A stretch of DNA of 64,000 bases from assembly GCA_963556255.1 (NCBI GenBank), contig OY744615.1, forward strand, positions 18,497,577 through 18,561,576, read 5' to 3'. The notes beneath the pieces are model-generated. The model was not told where the DNA came from, searched no databases, and saw nothing but the letters and a program-made list of their open reading frames with translations. Each line of letters starts with the position of its first letter. Position 1 is the first letter of the stretch. The position numbers and the translations under genes are program-made. This stretch comes from Allolobophora icterica (Eukaryota > Annelida > Clitellata > Crassiclitellata > Lumbricidae). Below are positions 33,370-44,400 of this stretch, in pieces.

Positions 33370-33520
33370 TGTGGGGCCACCCGTCTGGAATTCCTCCTCT
33401 AGACCCGCGCTTGCTGCCTCTGTTAAACTTGTCAAATCTCATTTCTTTAGCTGTGGCTGGGCTGGGAGCGCCTCTGAGTAGGTATCTAGAAGAGCGCTAT
33501 ATAAATCACAGAATGAATGA
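33370..33520 (+). mobile_element. L2-type LINE: C-terminal codons plus 3' tail
   Basis: The plus strand reads GATRL and then, after a one-base frame slip, WNSSSRPALAASVKLVKSHF...SASE-stop, the usual '(L)WNSLP....FK..L...' end of L2/CR1-type LINE ORF2. The stop overlaps ctgggagcgcctctgagtag, followed by GCGCTATATAAAT and GAATGAAT. This copy ties the tail family to a LINE. Confidence 0.7.
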
Positions 33521-33837
33521 AGCAGTGCATATTAAGGAAGAACTGGTCTGCAGAAGAACAAACGTCGCATTTTTTCACATTCAACACAAATATTGTGAGA
33601 AACACTAATCAGTTGTCGGCAAATGCTTAGTAAATCGAACAGGATTGTGCAAACTCAAGTGTGATTGCAAAAGTAAGCTTAACTTGCCAACAGCAAAATT
33701 TATGAAAGATCCCAAAATGGAAAAAGTTAATTGTGACCAAAGTAATATTAAAGAAACGACTGAAGCTTTTAAACGATATTAAAATAATGATCTAATGTTA
33801 TCTTCTCATGAAAATGGCATCTTGAAACAATATTTTA
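33521..33837. other. Unassigned AT-rich DNA
   Basis: Nothing recognisable. Confidence 0.5.
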
Positions 33838-33900
33838 TATATGTATATATAGGCCCTATATATATATATATAATATTATATATATATATATTATATATAG
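33838..33900. repeat. (TA)-rich palindromic tract
   Basis: TATATA runs in both orientations around 'taggccctatatata'. Confidence 0.9.
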
Positions 33901-34246
33901 TAAAAAAACTTTTGAATCACCCTAATATATGTGGCGGACTGGCCACTGGGCTCGAATGTATGTTGTTTTAATAATATCTGTCTTATTGACGCGTTATCCG
34001 GTGATATAATGCATCGCAGGGCGTCAGCGGCCGATGCGTAAATGGTAGCACTAACGCGATATTAAAATAGCCAATAATTAAGTTTGAGCTTGTTTTTGCC
34101 ATTCAAGCGATTTAAATGATTAATTAGTATAATATTACACGCTTTTCGGTCCAATAATTAAGGCCTAAAGCTAGACGTCGCTTAATGTAATCTTTAAGAT
34201 ATATTTCCCTTAGACACCTGTATTTGCGAAGGTGTGCGTAGGCTAG

Positions 34247-34255
34247 TATATAAGG
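34247..34255 (+). promoter_or_regulatory. Likely LTR TATA box
   Basis: TATATAAGG lies about 320 bp into the LTR. Transcription would begin about 30 bp later, leaving a short U3 and a very long R-U5. Confidence 0.5.
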
Positions 34256-34394
34256 AACAAGCCACGGTATAGTGTGGCGAGGGATAAGTATAGGCTGCCT
34301 CACGGTGTTTTGCCTATATTGTAGAGCGGCGTTACTGCGCTTTACATGTACAGCGACACGGTGCTTTAGTGTCGTTGGTTACCGGTTCGGTACA

Positions 34395-35320
34395 AGGCTA
34401 ATCAGTGCGCTCCCGAGTGACAGCCGCTCCAAAGGCGGTCTGACCGGTGCTGGTAAACGCCGATTCAGCGGGGTTGGGCCCACCCTGTTGTAGATCGCGA
34501 AAGGTACCGAGTCTGATCGTGGAAGGCTGAATCGGGGAAAGACCGATCGTGAGGAATAAAGGCTCACAGGTCTGTGTCGGTAAAGTTCGGGGAAGGTGAC
34601 CCCGCTGGTAAACCGTTCGATAGTCCGGGGAAGGCCCCGGCGGCTCCGTTCGATAAAGACTGGGAAGCAGCCCCAGTCGGTGGCCGTTCGGTAAAGACGG
34701 GAAAGGCGAGCCCGCCGGTGACTGTACGATAGAAAGGCGGGAAAGATCCCGTTGGTATCTGGTTCGCGTTACAGGGAAAGACCGATCGTGAGAGATAAAG
34801 GCTCACAGGTCTGTATCGGTAGAGTCCGGGGAAAGGCCCCGTTGTTGACCGTTGGATATATACGCGGAAAGACCGCGCTGGTGACCGTCTGATAGACACG
34901 CGGAAAGGCCCCCGCAGTTGACCGTCAGAGATACACGCGGAAAGGCCCCGCTGTTGACCGTTAGAAATACACGGGCAAAGACCCGGAGATACGCGGGCAA
35001 AGACCCGGTGTTGACCGTCGGAGATATACGGGCAAAGCCCGGTGGTAGCAGTCAGAGAGATACGCGGGCAAAGACCCGATTAGTGATAACTCAGTTCAAG
35101 TATCGTCAAATATTGGCTAACCAGTGCGATCCCGAGTACAGCAAAACTAATCACTCTTGGGTGTTGGATTGACCGCCGATTCGACAGGTTTGGGGCCCAC
35201 CCTGCCGTTAGATCGCGAGCCGGTCTGAATCCCGATTGTGGAAGTTTAACAGGCTGAGTAAACCTCGGGGAGAGACCGATCGTGAGAGTTAGAGAAAACA
35301 CAGGTCTGTATAAAAACGGG
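34395..35320 (+). repeat. Internal ~720 bp-spaced duplication within the LTR
   Basis: 'GCTAATCAGTGCG(c)TCCCGAG', 'GGGCCCACCCTG..GTAGATCGCGA' and 'GACCGATCGTGAG...ACAGGTCTGT' occur in the same order at 34398-34580 and 35117-35312. The last of these is also at 34780-34817. GTGAG..CTCAC and ACCGA..TCGGT in it can pair. Confidence 0.75.
34555..34560 (+). terminator. Possible LTR polyadenylation signal
   Basis: AATAAA lies some 280 bases after the presumed start. Another candidate, AATAATAAAG, is near 36176. The choice decides how long R is. Confidence 0.4.
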
Positions 35321-35410
35321 GAAGCAAAGACCCCGGTGGTGACAGTTCGATTTGTACGGGGAGGGTGACCCCGTTGGTACCGTTCGATAACATCGGGGAA
35401 CTACCGGTAA
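34588..35410 (+). repeat. Array of about 16 short hairpins with compensating stem changes
   Basis: Units of about 35-50 bp have a 4-7 bp GC stem, a purine loop (AAAGG, AAAGA, CAAAGA) and a spacer like GGTGACCGTTNGATATA. Stems include CGGGG/CCCCG (34588-34604), CCGGGG/CCCCGG (34625-34640), GACTGGG/CCCAGTC (34658-34678), CGCGG/CCGCG (34863-34877) and CGGGC/GCCCG (35029-35041). Pairing is kept although sequence changes. The same array is in the 3' LTR. Confidence 0.8.
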
Positions 35411-35835
35411 ATTTTCCATTCGCGGTCCCCGCGTTTGGTTCCCTTGCAGTCATAGTTACTCCCGCGGTTTACCGGCAAATATCCGTCCGGGAGACCAACC
35501 GCACGATTCGACCGCTGGGTGTTACGGTGTTCGGGACAGTTCCCACGGGGGAAAGATACACAGGTCTGTGTGCAATAGCGGGGTAAATTTACTGATATTT
35601 ACCCACAGATACCGTTAGCAGAATCGAGTGTGAGTACGAGTCTGTGCGCTCCCGGAAAAGACACAACTGTTACGTTCTCTAATGGATTCAGAGAGTCAGG
35701 TTCAAGAGATACGGCTTGTGGAGTAAGGGCCCACTCTACTGCTCAGGTCTCGAGACAGACTAATTCTGAATAGTGGGAAGATAAAAGGTTGTGTAAACGG
35801 GTAGGGATACGCCGCAACGAGAGGATACAGCGGGT

Positions 35836-36236
35836 CAGATCCCAGGGTGAAGTGTACGGGAGTCCCAGGTAAAAGGGACATTGACTCAGACCAAGAGTAA
35901 ACGATACGTGAACTTTCGGGTAGTCGGGAACCCATGTTTGGAAGAGAGATGTCCGGGTTTTCCTAGCTGAAGTTCAGCTAGTCAGAGTCCCAAGGTGAAG
36001 TGTACGAGCGTCCACAGGTAAAAGGGGCATTAACGCAGACCAAGAGATTAACCTCAAAGTTTGGATCGGGTAGTCGGGTACCCAGGTCCTAAAGAGGCAC
36101 GACCGCGTTTCCCAGCGAGATTCGGCTAATCAGAGTGCCGAGGTGAGGAGTACGATAATCCCGTGTTTGAAGGGAAATAATAAAGCAGACCAAGAGAGTG
36201 ATACGTGAAAGTCCGGGTTGTCGGATACCCAGGTAG
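35836..36236 (+). repeat. 148 bp tandem repeat in the LTR, 2.7 units
   Basis: Units start at 35836, 35983 and 36131. They share 'cagag..cc.aggtgaagtgtac', 'GCAGACCAAGAG' and 'GGGTAGTCGGG.ACCCA'. Divergence is about 20-30%. Confidence 0.85.
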
Positions 36237-37080
36237 AAACATATTTGCTTGTCGCAACACACAGCTCTGAGAACTGACTGAAGTGCGAGGATGGGCCCCC
36301 TCGTGCGTAGGTCGGAACGAAGTTCTGTGTGTAGATAGCGAAGGGTAGAGAGAGGACCTTCACTATCAGAGTGCCATAGACCCCCTTACCGTTATCTTTC
36401 GAAGCAGAATTTATCACTGTGTTGGTCGACAATTGCCAACACAGAAGACGGGTAAGGAAACTTACTCCGTAAATGTGGTGCATGATAATATACGTGTGAG
36501 GCCGGTATGCCCTGCACGGACATGGAGCGAGAGATACGTACGGTGGGAAGACGTATGGACAGGTGCCTAGACGACACGACGGAGAGTTACAATTGACAGT
36601 TGCCCAATAGACCGGTGTCTAGGACGATGTGATGGAAAAGACTTGTCACATGTATTCCTTGTTCCCGATATTTAGAAAACGTTTGGTGTCCCTGATAAAT
36701 GGCGATAGTTCAAGAGTCACGAGATGTATAATGGTGCGTCAAGGTTTAGATCAGGTGGAGAGTTGGAGGAAGCCCGTAGCTAAGAAGACACACAAAAGAG
36801 GAAGACTCCTGCTGGTAAGAGAACGAACCCTGTTCTGAAGGACGGCCATCCTGCAGGACGTTGCCCATCCGGCGACCGCGGAAAAGAGCAGAGTCAGACC
36901 CAGAGATCGAACTGTATAGTATTGCCTGTCTTAAGCGGCCAATCCTGAATCTCCTCTGATAGGAACGTTCACTATGGAAGAGATAGAGAAGAGCCATTTT
37001 ACGTTGAAAGCACACAAGGCAGAGTGACTCTGGTGGGGCTCCAGACGGGCAGTGGGCTGGAGTCACCACCACGACGGAAA

Positions 37081-37118
37081 CCCGCCCGGCGCAACGAGAG
37101 TGCAGGCGTCCGGGCGGG
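37081..37118. other. Strong hairpin near the LTR end
   Basis: CCCGCCCGG (37081-37089) pairs with CCGGGCGGG (37110-37118). In the 3' LTR the stem (44598-44606 with 44627-44635) is unchanged while the loop differs. Confidence 0.85.
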
Positions 37119-37134
37119 CGCAGAACGCCACAAC

Positions 37135-37150
37135 TGGTACCAGAAGTGGG
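37135..37150 (+). promoter_or_regulatory. Primer binding site
   Basis: TGGTACCAGAAGTGGG begins TGG, the complement of tRNA 3' CCA, at a 2-base spacing from the LTR end. The exact tRNA is not assigned. Confidence 0.75.
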
Positions 37151-38409
37151 GTACCAGCGTTTTCTTATTGTTGATGAGAGGAAATTCTAAAAGATGTAGG
37201 TGATTAGTCGGATAATATCCTCATCAGGAGCATGGAGGTATAGATCACAATAGTGTGCGTAAGGCACGGGCGAGAGTTGTCATGTGAATCAGCTGCACGA
37301 GATGCGGCTAGTACAATTGAAACGAAGGCTGGGGCCCGGAATGGCCACGTAAGAGGATCGTTTTCTCACTGGTATTGAGTAATGGTTGAGATTCGTCCCA
37401 AAGATTACCGAGGTAGGTGTCCAGAAAGAGAGAAGTTACGAGTATGTCAGTTCCGGTAGCGAACTGTCGAAGACCGAGCTTGATTTATCAGGACAATTCG
37501 ATTCCGTTAGAGTACCGCGACTTATACGTTGGAAAGCGGTAGAAGGTATACCAGGAGCCTTTGAGCTCGTTAGAGTACTTTTTACACACGGTACAAATCC
37601 TATACGTTTTGGGTGTGGGCGTACGAGGAATTCGTAGTAGTACAGAGTTTCGGACATCCTGTAGAAACTGGAATCGTTGGAGTATTCGGTAGTTTGTTTT
37701 TCTCCTCTTTCTGTTTCTGCGTTTCTGCTGGTTGTGGTCCTCCGTAGTTCGCGCTGCCGTCTGCCGTTTTCATCTCCTTGGTGTTTTCAAGTGATTCCAG
37801 AGAATGGTGTTCGTGTACGGTTTTTGGATCTTTCCAAGGTTGTGTTCCGAGGTCTTGCGAGAGTTGTTTGTTTTCTGGTTGTCAGGTTTCCGTTCGTTTC
37901 CCTGTTTGGTTACCGATCGTTTCCCTAAGTGTTGTCGCTTTCTTCGCGTTTGCGTGTTGTTTCTTGTCCCCTTCCGTCCGGTCTTTTGAGAAGAGTTGGT
38001 GATTTGTCTTTCCACGTTGCGTCCTTTGCTTCTGAGACTGCTTGGTAGTGATGACCGAACCATATCTTTTTCTTCGATGTGTTGGTTGGATGGCTTCTGC
38101 TCCTTGGATTATTTCCGAGCGTTCGTTTTTGAAGTTGTTTTCGAAGTCCGAGAACAGAATTCTTGATATGAACATGTCTTTATGTAGAAAGCGAGTGTTT
38201 GTGGGTCAGGTTACCGAGAGAGGATATGTACGTCCGATGTCAGTGGCTAAGGGACAGATATACGAAATACGAGGCGTAGACCTGGAAAGCGACATAGGTC
38301 GATTACGCTGTGAAACGCCGGTGAAAGTTACAGTTACGGAAGAGACAGAGAAACAGACAGGAAAACTGGAACGGATAAGAAGCCCAACTTCACCCTCGGT
38401 GGTAGGGGT

Positions 38410-38715
38410 GAAGTTAAGGCAGTTGACCGGCAGTAAAAGTGACTCGGTTGAAGACCGTGAGATATACGAAGGAATCTAAACGGCGTACTGGGAAGACGCC
38501 CGTTATTCAGAAGTGACTTGTATTAAGCACTGTCGAGGAAAGTGAACCGTTGACCGACCGTGAGATATACGGATGTTGCTAATGGGCGTACTGGGAAGAA
38601 GTACGTTATTTAGAAGAGCAGCGAGAACGGTTAGCGTCGGTTAGTGTCGAAAATGAATCGACGAGAAATACCGAAGAAATGCGGTTTAAAGAGGCGTGTG
38701 AGAAAACGCCTGTTA
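38410..38715 (+). repeat. Three hairpin modules in the internal domain
   Basis: GGCGT/ACGCC (38482-38500), CGTAC/GTACG (38587-38605) and AGGCGT/ACGCCT (38692-38711) each have a purine-rich loop and are followed by 'gttAtTcAGAAG'. Two are preceded by 'accgtgagatatacg', which resembles the LTR array spacer. Confidence 0.7.
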
Positions 38716-39386
38716 CTCAGAAGAGAGGCAATAAATTGACCCATCGTGTAATACGATTTATGGAGTACGATGGAAATACGGCAGTAGCCGCGTTGTTGAC
38801 GAAGTTCTAAGTTGCGTTCGACGTTACTTAGGGAGTGATCAATAGAAAATTGATCAATTCAGATACGTTTTAGTAAAGCCCATTTCAAATGCTGTGAGAC
38901 ATGGGTGCACGGAAAATGTAACTTGGCAAATGAAGGGATTAACGCCAGTTACAAGTCCGAAGAACAGATAAGCCTAGTCCGAATGAATCTTCGCACATAC
39001 AGACAGGCTCATGGAGAAACTCTGAGCAATGTAGTGCAAGAAAATAAGGAGGCTGATGGCTTTGGAGTATTCGAGAACGATAAGTGAAAATATATTTGGG
39101 AAACGGATGATTGCGACGCTCGTATAGAAGCGTTCGCCAATCGTAGTTTTAACACGGAAGGTGCTAGGATGAGAACTGGCTAACCTTGAGGCAGCTTATA
39201 AGAGTGAATAAGCATGCAAAACAGACCATAAGTACGACCGAGTAAAAGGGGCAAGAGACAACCGGAAAGTCAACGTTGTAGACGGATCATCGCTTGGGAT
39301 TTCTTGATGTCGATTTCGAGAACCTAGTAAAGGGCGAGAATTTGATGAAGGACGACTGGCGTCGAAGCACGATTCACGTTATTGAT

Positions 39387-39527
39387 CTCTTGCACCATTA
39401 AAAAGGCTGTCGTCAGCACGGTTCGCAGGAGATGGGCTTCTCTACGGTCGCAGAGTGTTTGCTCGCACCAAGGATTATTGCTCAGGCTATCATCGTTGCT
39501 TGACGTTCGTGCGGGGTTGCAGAGATT
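39387..39527 (+). repeat. Internal duplication, copy 1
   Basis: Matches 41145-41252 ('accattaaa.aggctgtcgtcag', 'gttcgcaggagatgggcttctct', 'gctcaggctatcatcgtt'). Copy 1 has about 30 extra bases. Confidence 0.85.
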
Positions 39528-40095
39528 AGGAAGTTCGCAGTAGAGTTCACCAGGTTGGAGGCAGTTGGGAGGGGAACGGAACCCCTGGAAGTGCATAGGA
39601 ACCGTAGAAGCCCGGGTAATTTGGAGAAACACTGATTACGTCGTTTGTGTCAGTGTGGACAAAAAGGGCAAATGAGACGGTGGTGTGCACAGAGAGCTGC
39701 CGGTGGAGGTGAAGGAGCGGATCCTAGGTAGGACGTTGAATCAGTTGAGGCGAGTGTTGTCGTCCAGGTTGTTCCGAGCGTTGAGGTGTAGCAGTGTGGC
39801 TTATGTCGAGGTCATTGTGGAACGCGAGCCACAGCGTTGTCTCTTGGTTTCCGGAAGCGAAAGGTCGGTGGTCCCATGTTGTTTCTTTGAGGTTAGAATT
39901 GGAACGTACAGAGCGTTGGGTGTTCATTGCCGACACTAATAAGAGTGCAGTCGGCGGGTAACCACTCTGAGAATTCAGCTCGGGAAAGGAACGCATCCCC
40001 TACCGAGCATAGGTTACGAGTAAAGTTACTGAAGTAATTTTGAGACTTAGTAACGAGGAGAAACATAGAGTTGAATCACAGGTACGATGTGAGGA

Positions 40096-40470
40096 CCGCT
40101 TAATTGCGGTGGTTTTATGGACTTTTGTCGTAAGACATTATTTTGAGTTCCCTTCTGATGAAATGTTTCGTTTGGACTGTGTTTTTCTTCTTGTTGGAAA
40201 GAATAACAGTAGCCGTACTTGTTGCCGCTTGATTGCGGTGGTTTTGTGGACTATTGTCGAATGACAATCTTTCAGTTTCTTTTTGATGAGGAGTTTCATT
40301 TGTTAGACTGTTTCTCGCAGTGGTATAATGATTTAAGGCACTAGTTACCGCGTGATTGCTTTGGGTTTCACGGACTATGTTGGAGAACCCTCTTTGATTT
40401 CCTCTGGATGGATAGTTTCGTTTGGACTGTTACAAGTTTATTTACGTTGTTTATTGGACTGTTTCGAAAG
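40096..40470 (+). repeat. ~130 bp tandem repeat, three diverged units
   Basis: Units near 40098, 40229 and 40349 share 'cgcttgattgcggtggttt.gtggac' and 'tttcgtttggactgt'. Confidence 0.75.
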
Positions 40471-41144
40471 GACGATGTCTAGGTTTCTTTTGACCAGAAT
40501 CCTTTTCCTTAGAGTGTTGGTAATCGGTTTGATAGGGGAGTGTTTTTGAAGTGCGATCTTTGGAAACGTTCTTTCGACAATGCTTTTGTGTAGAGCACTT
40601 CCAGGGTGACAATGTTTCGGTGATGCGCGTATGTTTGATACCGCATGAGTTACAAGGCAATCGGTGATCCTTGTGGTACCATTTAATTCAAGGAGTTATC
40701 CTTGGTGAAAAGATGTTATTGGGTTGATATCGCATGTATACATATGTGCTGATACTGCGGTATTAATGTTTCGAAGCTTAGAGAGAAGAGTGTGTTGTAA
40801 AGTTTCGTTACTTATGGACAATTGTGCAAATACGAAAATATGTTTGAAAAGAAAACTACAAAAAAAAAATATTAAAAAAGAGAAACACATAAAAAAATAT
40901 GTTATCACAAGCGGCTGTCACTTCCCCTGCTCGATACGTTTGATTTCGGTTGTTTTATTTCGGAGGTGTGCGTGACGTGAAGGAGTTATCGTTTATATGC
41001 AAGATCGGGAGATAGTTGGTGACTTTTCTCTCCTAGGTCTCCTGGCCATATGGGTTAGGTAGAGCTCAGGTTCATGACAGAGGGCCGGCTAAGGTTGGCG
41101 ACTTGGTGGATTAGACAAGTTGCCAGTAGGGTGGTGGTTTGGAT

Positions 41145-41252
41145 CTCTAGCACCATTAAACAGGCTGTCGTCAGTACGGTTCGCAGGAGATGGGCTTCTC
41201 TTAGATGCTCAGGCTATCATCGTTACTTGGCGTTCGTGCGGGGTGCGGAGAT
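41145..41252 (+). repeat. Internal duplication, copy 2
   Basis: Partner of 39387-39527; lies about 190 bp before the 3' LTR. Confidence 0.85.
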
Positions 41253-41428
41253 GGATGGGTCTGGATTGAGTACTTGACCGAGTAAGTCGTCCAGATGACC
41301 GAGGTATTCCGCCCTATAACCAGTGGTACAATGGTTCCTTGCTTTCTAAGTGGATCTGGGTTGGAGATGTTTCTGTGTCACGAGTGATTAAGATCCCCGA
41401 TTTTGTCAGAGATGCTCCGCATCTAAGT

Positions 41429-41441
41429 AAGGTGGGGAGAG
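41429..41441 (+). promoter_or_regulatory. Polypurine tract
   Basis: AAGGTGGGGAGAG directly abuts the 3' LTR, with a single T. Confidence 0.8.
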
Positions 41442-44400
41442 TGTGGCGGACTGGCCACTGGGCTCGAATGTATGTTGTTTTAATAATATCTGTCTTATTG
41501 ACGCGTTATCCGGTGATATAATGCATCGCAGGGCGTCAGCGGCCGATGCGTAAATGGTAGCACTAACGCGATATTAAAATAGCCAATAATTAAGTTTGAG
41601 CTTGTTTTTGCCATTCAAGCGATTTAAATGATTAATTAGTATAATATTACACGCTTTTCGGTCCAATAATTAAGGCCTAAAGCTAGACGTCGCTTAATGT
41701 AATCTTTAAGATATATTTCCCTTAGACACCTGTATTTGCGAAGGTGTGCGTAGGCTAGTATATAAGGAACAAGCCACGGTATAGTGTGGCGAGGGATAAG
41801 TATAGGCTGCCTCACGGTGTTTTGCCTATATTGTAGAGCGGCGTTACTGCGCTTTACATGTACAGCGACACGGTGCTTTAGTGTCGTTGGTTACCGGTTC
41901 GGTACAAGGCTAATCAGTGCGCTCCCGAGTGACAGCCGCTCCAAAGGCGGTCTGACCGGTGCTGGTAAACGCCGATTCAGCGGGGTTGGGCCCACCCTGT
42001 TGTAGATCGCGAAAGGTACCGAGTCTGATCGTGGAAGGCTGAATCGGGGAAAGACCGATCGTGAGGAATAAAGGCTCACAGGTCTGTGTCGGTAAAGTTC
42101 GGGGAAGGTGACCCCGCTGGTAAACCGTTCGATAGTCCGGGGAAGGCCCCGGCGGCTCCGTTCGATAAAGACTGGGAAGCAGCCCCAGTCGGTGGCCGTT
42201 CGGTAAAGACGGGAAAGGCGAGCCCGCCGGTGACTGTACGATAGAAAGGCGGGAAAGATCCCGTTGGTATCTGGTTCGCGTTACAGGGAAAGACCGATCG
42301 TGAGAGATAAAGGCTCACAGGTCTGTATCGGTAGAGTCCGGGGAAAGGCCCCGTTGTTGACCGTTGGATATATACGCGGAAAGACCGCGCTGGTGACCGT
42401 CTGATAGACACGCGGAAAGGCCCCCGCAGTTGACCGTCAGAGATACACGCGGAAAGGCCCCGCTGTTGACCGTTAGAAATACACGGGCAAAGACCCGGAG
42501 ATACGCGGGCAAAGACCCGGTGTTGACCGTCGGAGATATACGGGCAAAGCCCGGTGGTAGCAGTCAGAGAGATACGCGGGCAAAGACCCGATTAGTGATA
42601 ACTCAGTTCAAGTATCGTCAAATATTGGCTAACCAGTGCGATCCCGAGTACAGCAAAACTAATCACTCTTGGGTGTTGGATTGACCGCCGATTCGACAGG
42701 TTTGGGGCCCACCCTGCCGTTAGATCGCGAGCCGGTCTGAATCCCGATTGTGGAAGTTTAACAGGCTGAGTAAACCTCGGGGAGAGACCGATCGTGAGAG
42801 TTAGAGAAAACACAGGTCTGTATAAAAACGGGGAAGCAAAGACCCCGGTGGTGACAGTTCGATTTGTACGGGGAGGGTGACCCCGTTGGTACCGTTCGAT
42901 AACATCGGGGAACTACCGGTAAATTTTCCATTCGCGGTCCCCGCGTTTGGTTCCCTTGCAGTCATAGTTACTCCCGCGGTTTACCGGCAAATATCCGTCC
43001 GGGAGACCAACCGCACGATTCGACCGCTGGGTGTTACGGTGTTCGGGACAGTTCCCACGGGGGAAAGATACACAGGTCTGTGTGCAATAGCGGGGTAAAT
43101 TTACTGATATTTACCCACAGATACCGTTAGCAGAATCGAGTGTGAGTACGAGTCTGTGCGCTCCCGGAAAAGACACAACTGTTACGTTCTCTAATGGATT
43201 CAGAGAGTCAGGTTCAAGAGATACGGCTTGTGGAGTAAGGGCCCACTCTACTGCTCAGGTCTCGAGACAGACTAATTCTGAATAGTGGGAAGATAAAAGG
43301 TTGTGTAAACGGGTAGGGATACGCCGCAACGAGAGGATACAGCGGGTCAGATCCCAGGGTGAAGTGTACGGGAGTCCCAGGTAAAAGGGACATTGACTCA
43401 GACCAAGAGTAAACGATACGTGAACTTTCGGGTAGTCGGGAACCCATGTTTGGAAGAGAGATGTCCGGGTTTTCCTAGCTGAAGTTCAGCTAGTCAGAGT
43501 CCCAAGGTGAAGTGTACGAGCGTCCACAGGTAAAAGGGGCATTAACGCAGACCAAGAGATTAACCTCAAAGTTTGGATCGGGTAGTCGGGTACCCAGGTC
43601 CTAAAGAGGCACGACCGCGTTTCCCAGCGAGATTCGGCTAATCAGAGTGCCGAGGTGAGGAGTACGATAATCCCGTGTTTGAAGGGAAATAATAAAGCAG
43701 ACCAAGAGAGTGATACGTGAAAGTCCGGGTTGTCGGATACCCAGGTAGAAACATATTTGCTTGTCGCAACACACAGCTCTGAGAACTGACTGAAGTGCGA
43801 GGATGGGCCCCCTCGTGCGTAGGTCGGAACGAAGTTCTGTGTGTAGATAGCGAAGGGTAGAGAGAGGACCTTCACTATCAGAGTGCCATAGACCCCCTTA
43901 CCGTTATCTTTCGAAGCAGAATTTATCACTGTGTTGGTCGACAATTGCCAACACAGAAGACGGGTAAGGAAACTTACTCCGTAAATGTGGTGCATGATAA
44001 TATACGTGTGAGGCCGGTATGCCCTGCACGGACATGGAGCGAGAGATACGTACGGTGGGAAGACGTATGGACAGGTGCCTAGACGACACGACGGAGAGTT
44101 ACAATTGACAGTTGCCCAATAGTACGATGACCGGTGTCTAGGACGATGTGATGGAAAAGACTTGTCACATGTATTCCTTGTTCCCGATATTTAGAAAACG
44201 TTTGGTGTCCCTGATAAATGGCGATAGTTCAAGAGTCACGAGATGTATAATGGTGCGTCAAGGTTTAGATCAGGTGGAGAGTTGGAGGAAGCCCGTAGCT
44301 AAGAAGACACACAAAAGAGGAAGACTCCTGCTGGTAAGAGAACGAACCCTGTTCTGAAGGACGGCCATCCTGCAGGACGTTGCCCATCCGGCGACCGCGG

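Larger units (their letters stand above)
33930..37132 (+). repeat. 5' LTR, 3203 bp
   Basis: TG...CA termini lie within a TGTGGCG/CGCCACA inverted repeat. It contains a TATA box (34247-34255), an AATAAA at 34555-34560, a hairpin array (34588-35077 and 35325-35410), a 148 bp tandem repeat (35836-36236) and a strong terminal hairpin (37081-37118). It matches the 3' LTR with an offset of 7512 bases up to 36610. Short frames duplicated in both LTRs are not conserved genes. Confidence 0.93.
37133..41441 (+). other. Non-coding internal domain of the LARD-like element
   Basis: There are open frames of 83 codons (37386-37637), 145 codons (38042-38479) and others of 60-90 codons, none with a retroelement motif. 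It carries a second hairpin family (38410-38715), a ~130 bp tandem repeat (40096-40470) and a ~140 bp internal duplication (39387-39527 and 41145-41252). The 145-codon frame may be chance. Confidence 0.75.

Noticed and set aside
34272..36838. Short frames repeated in both LTRs (for example 73, 111 and 117 codons)
   Set aside because: Identity comes from LTR duplication, not protein conservation. They overlap the hairpin arrays on both strands.
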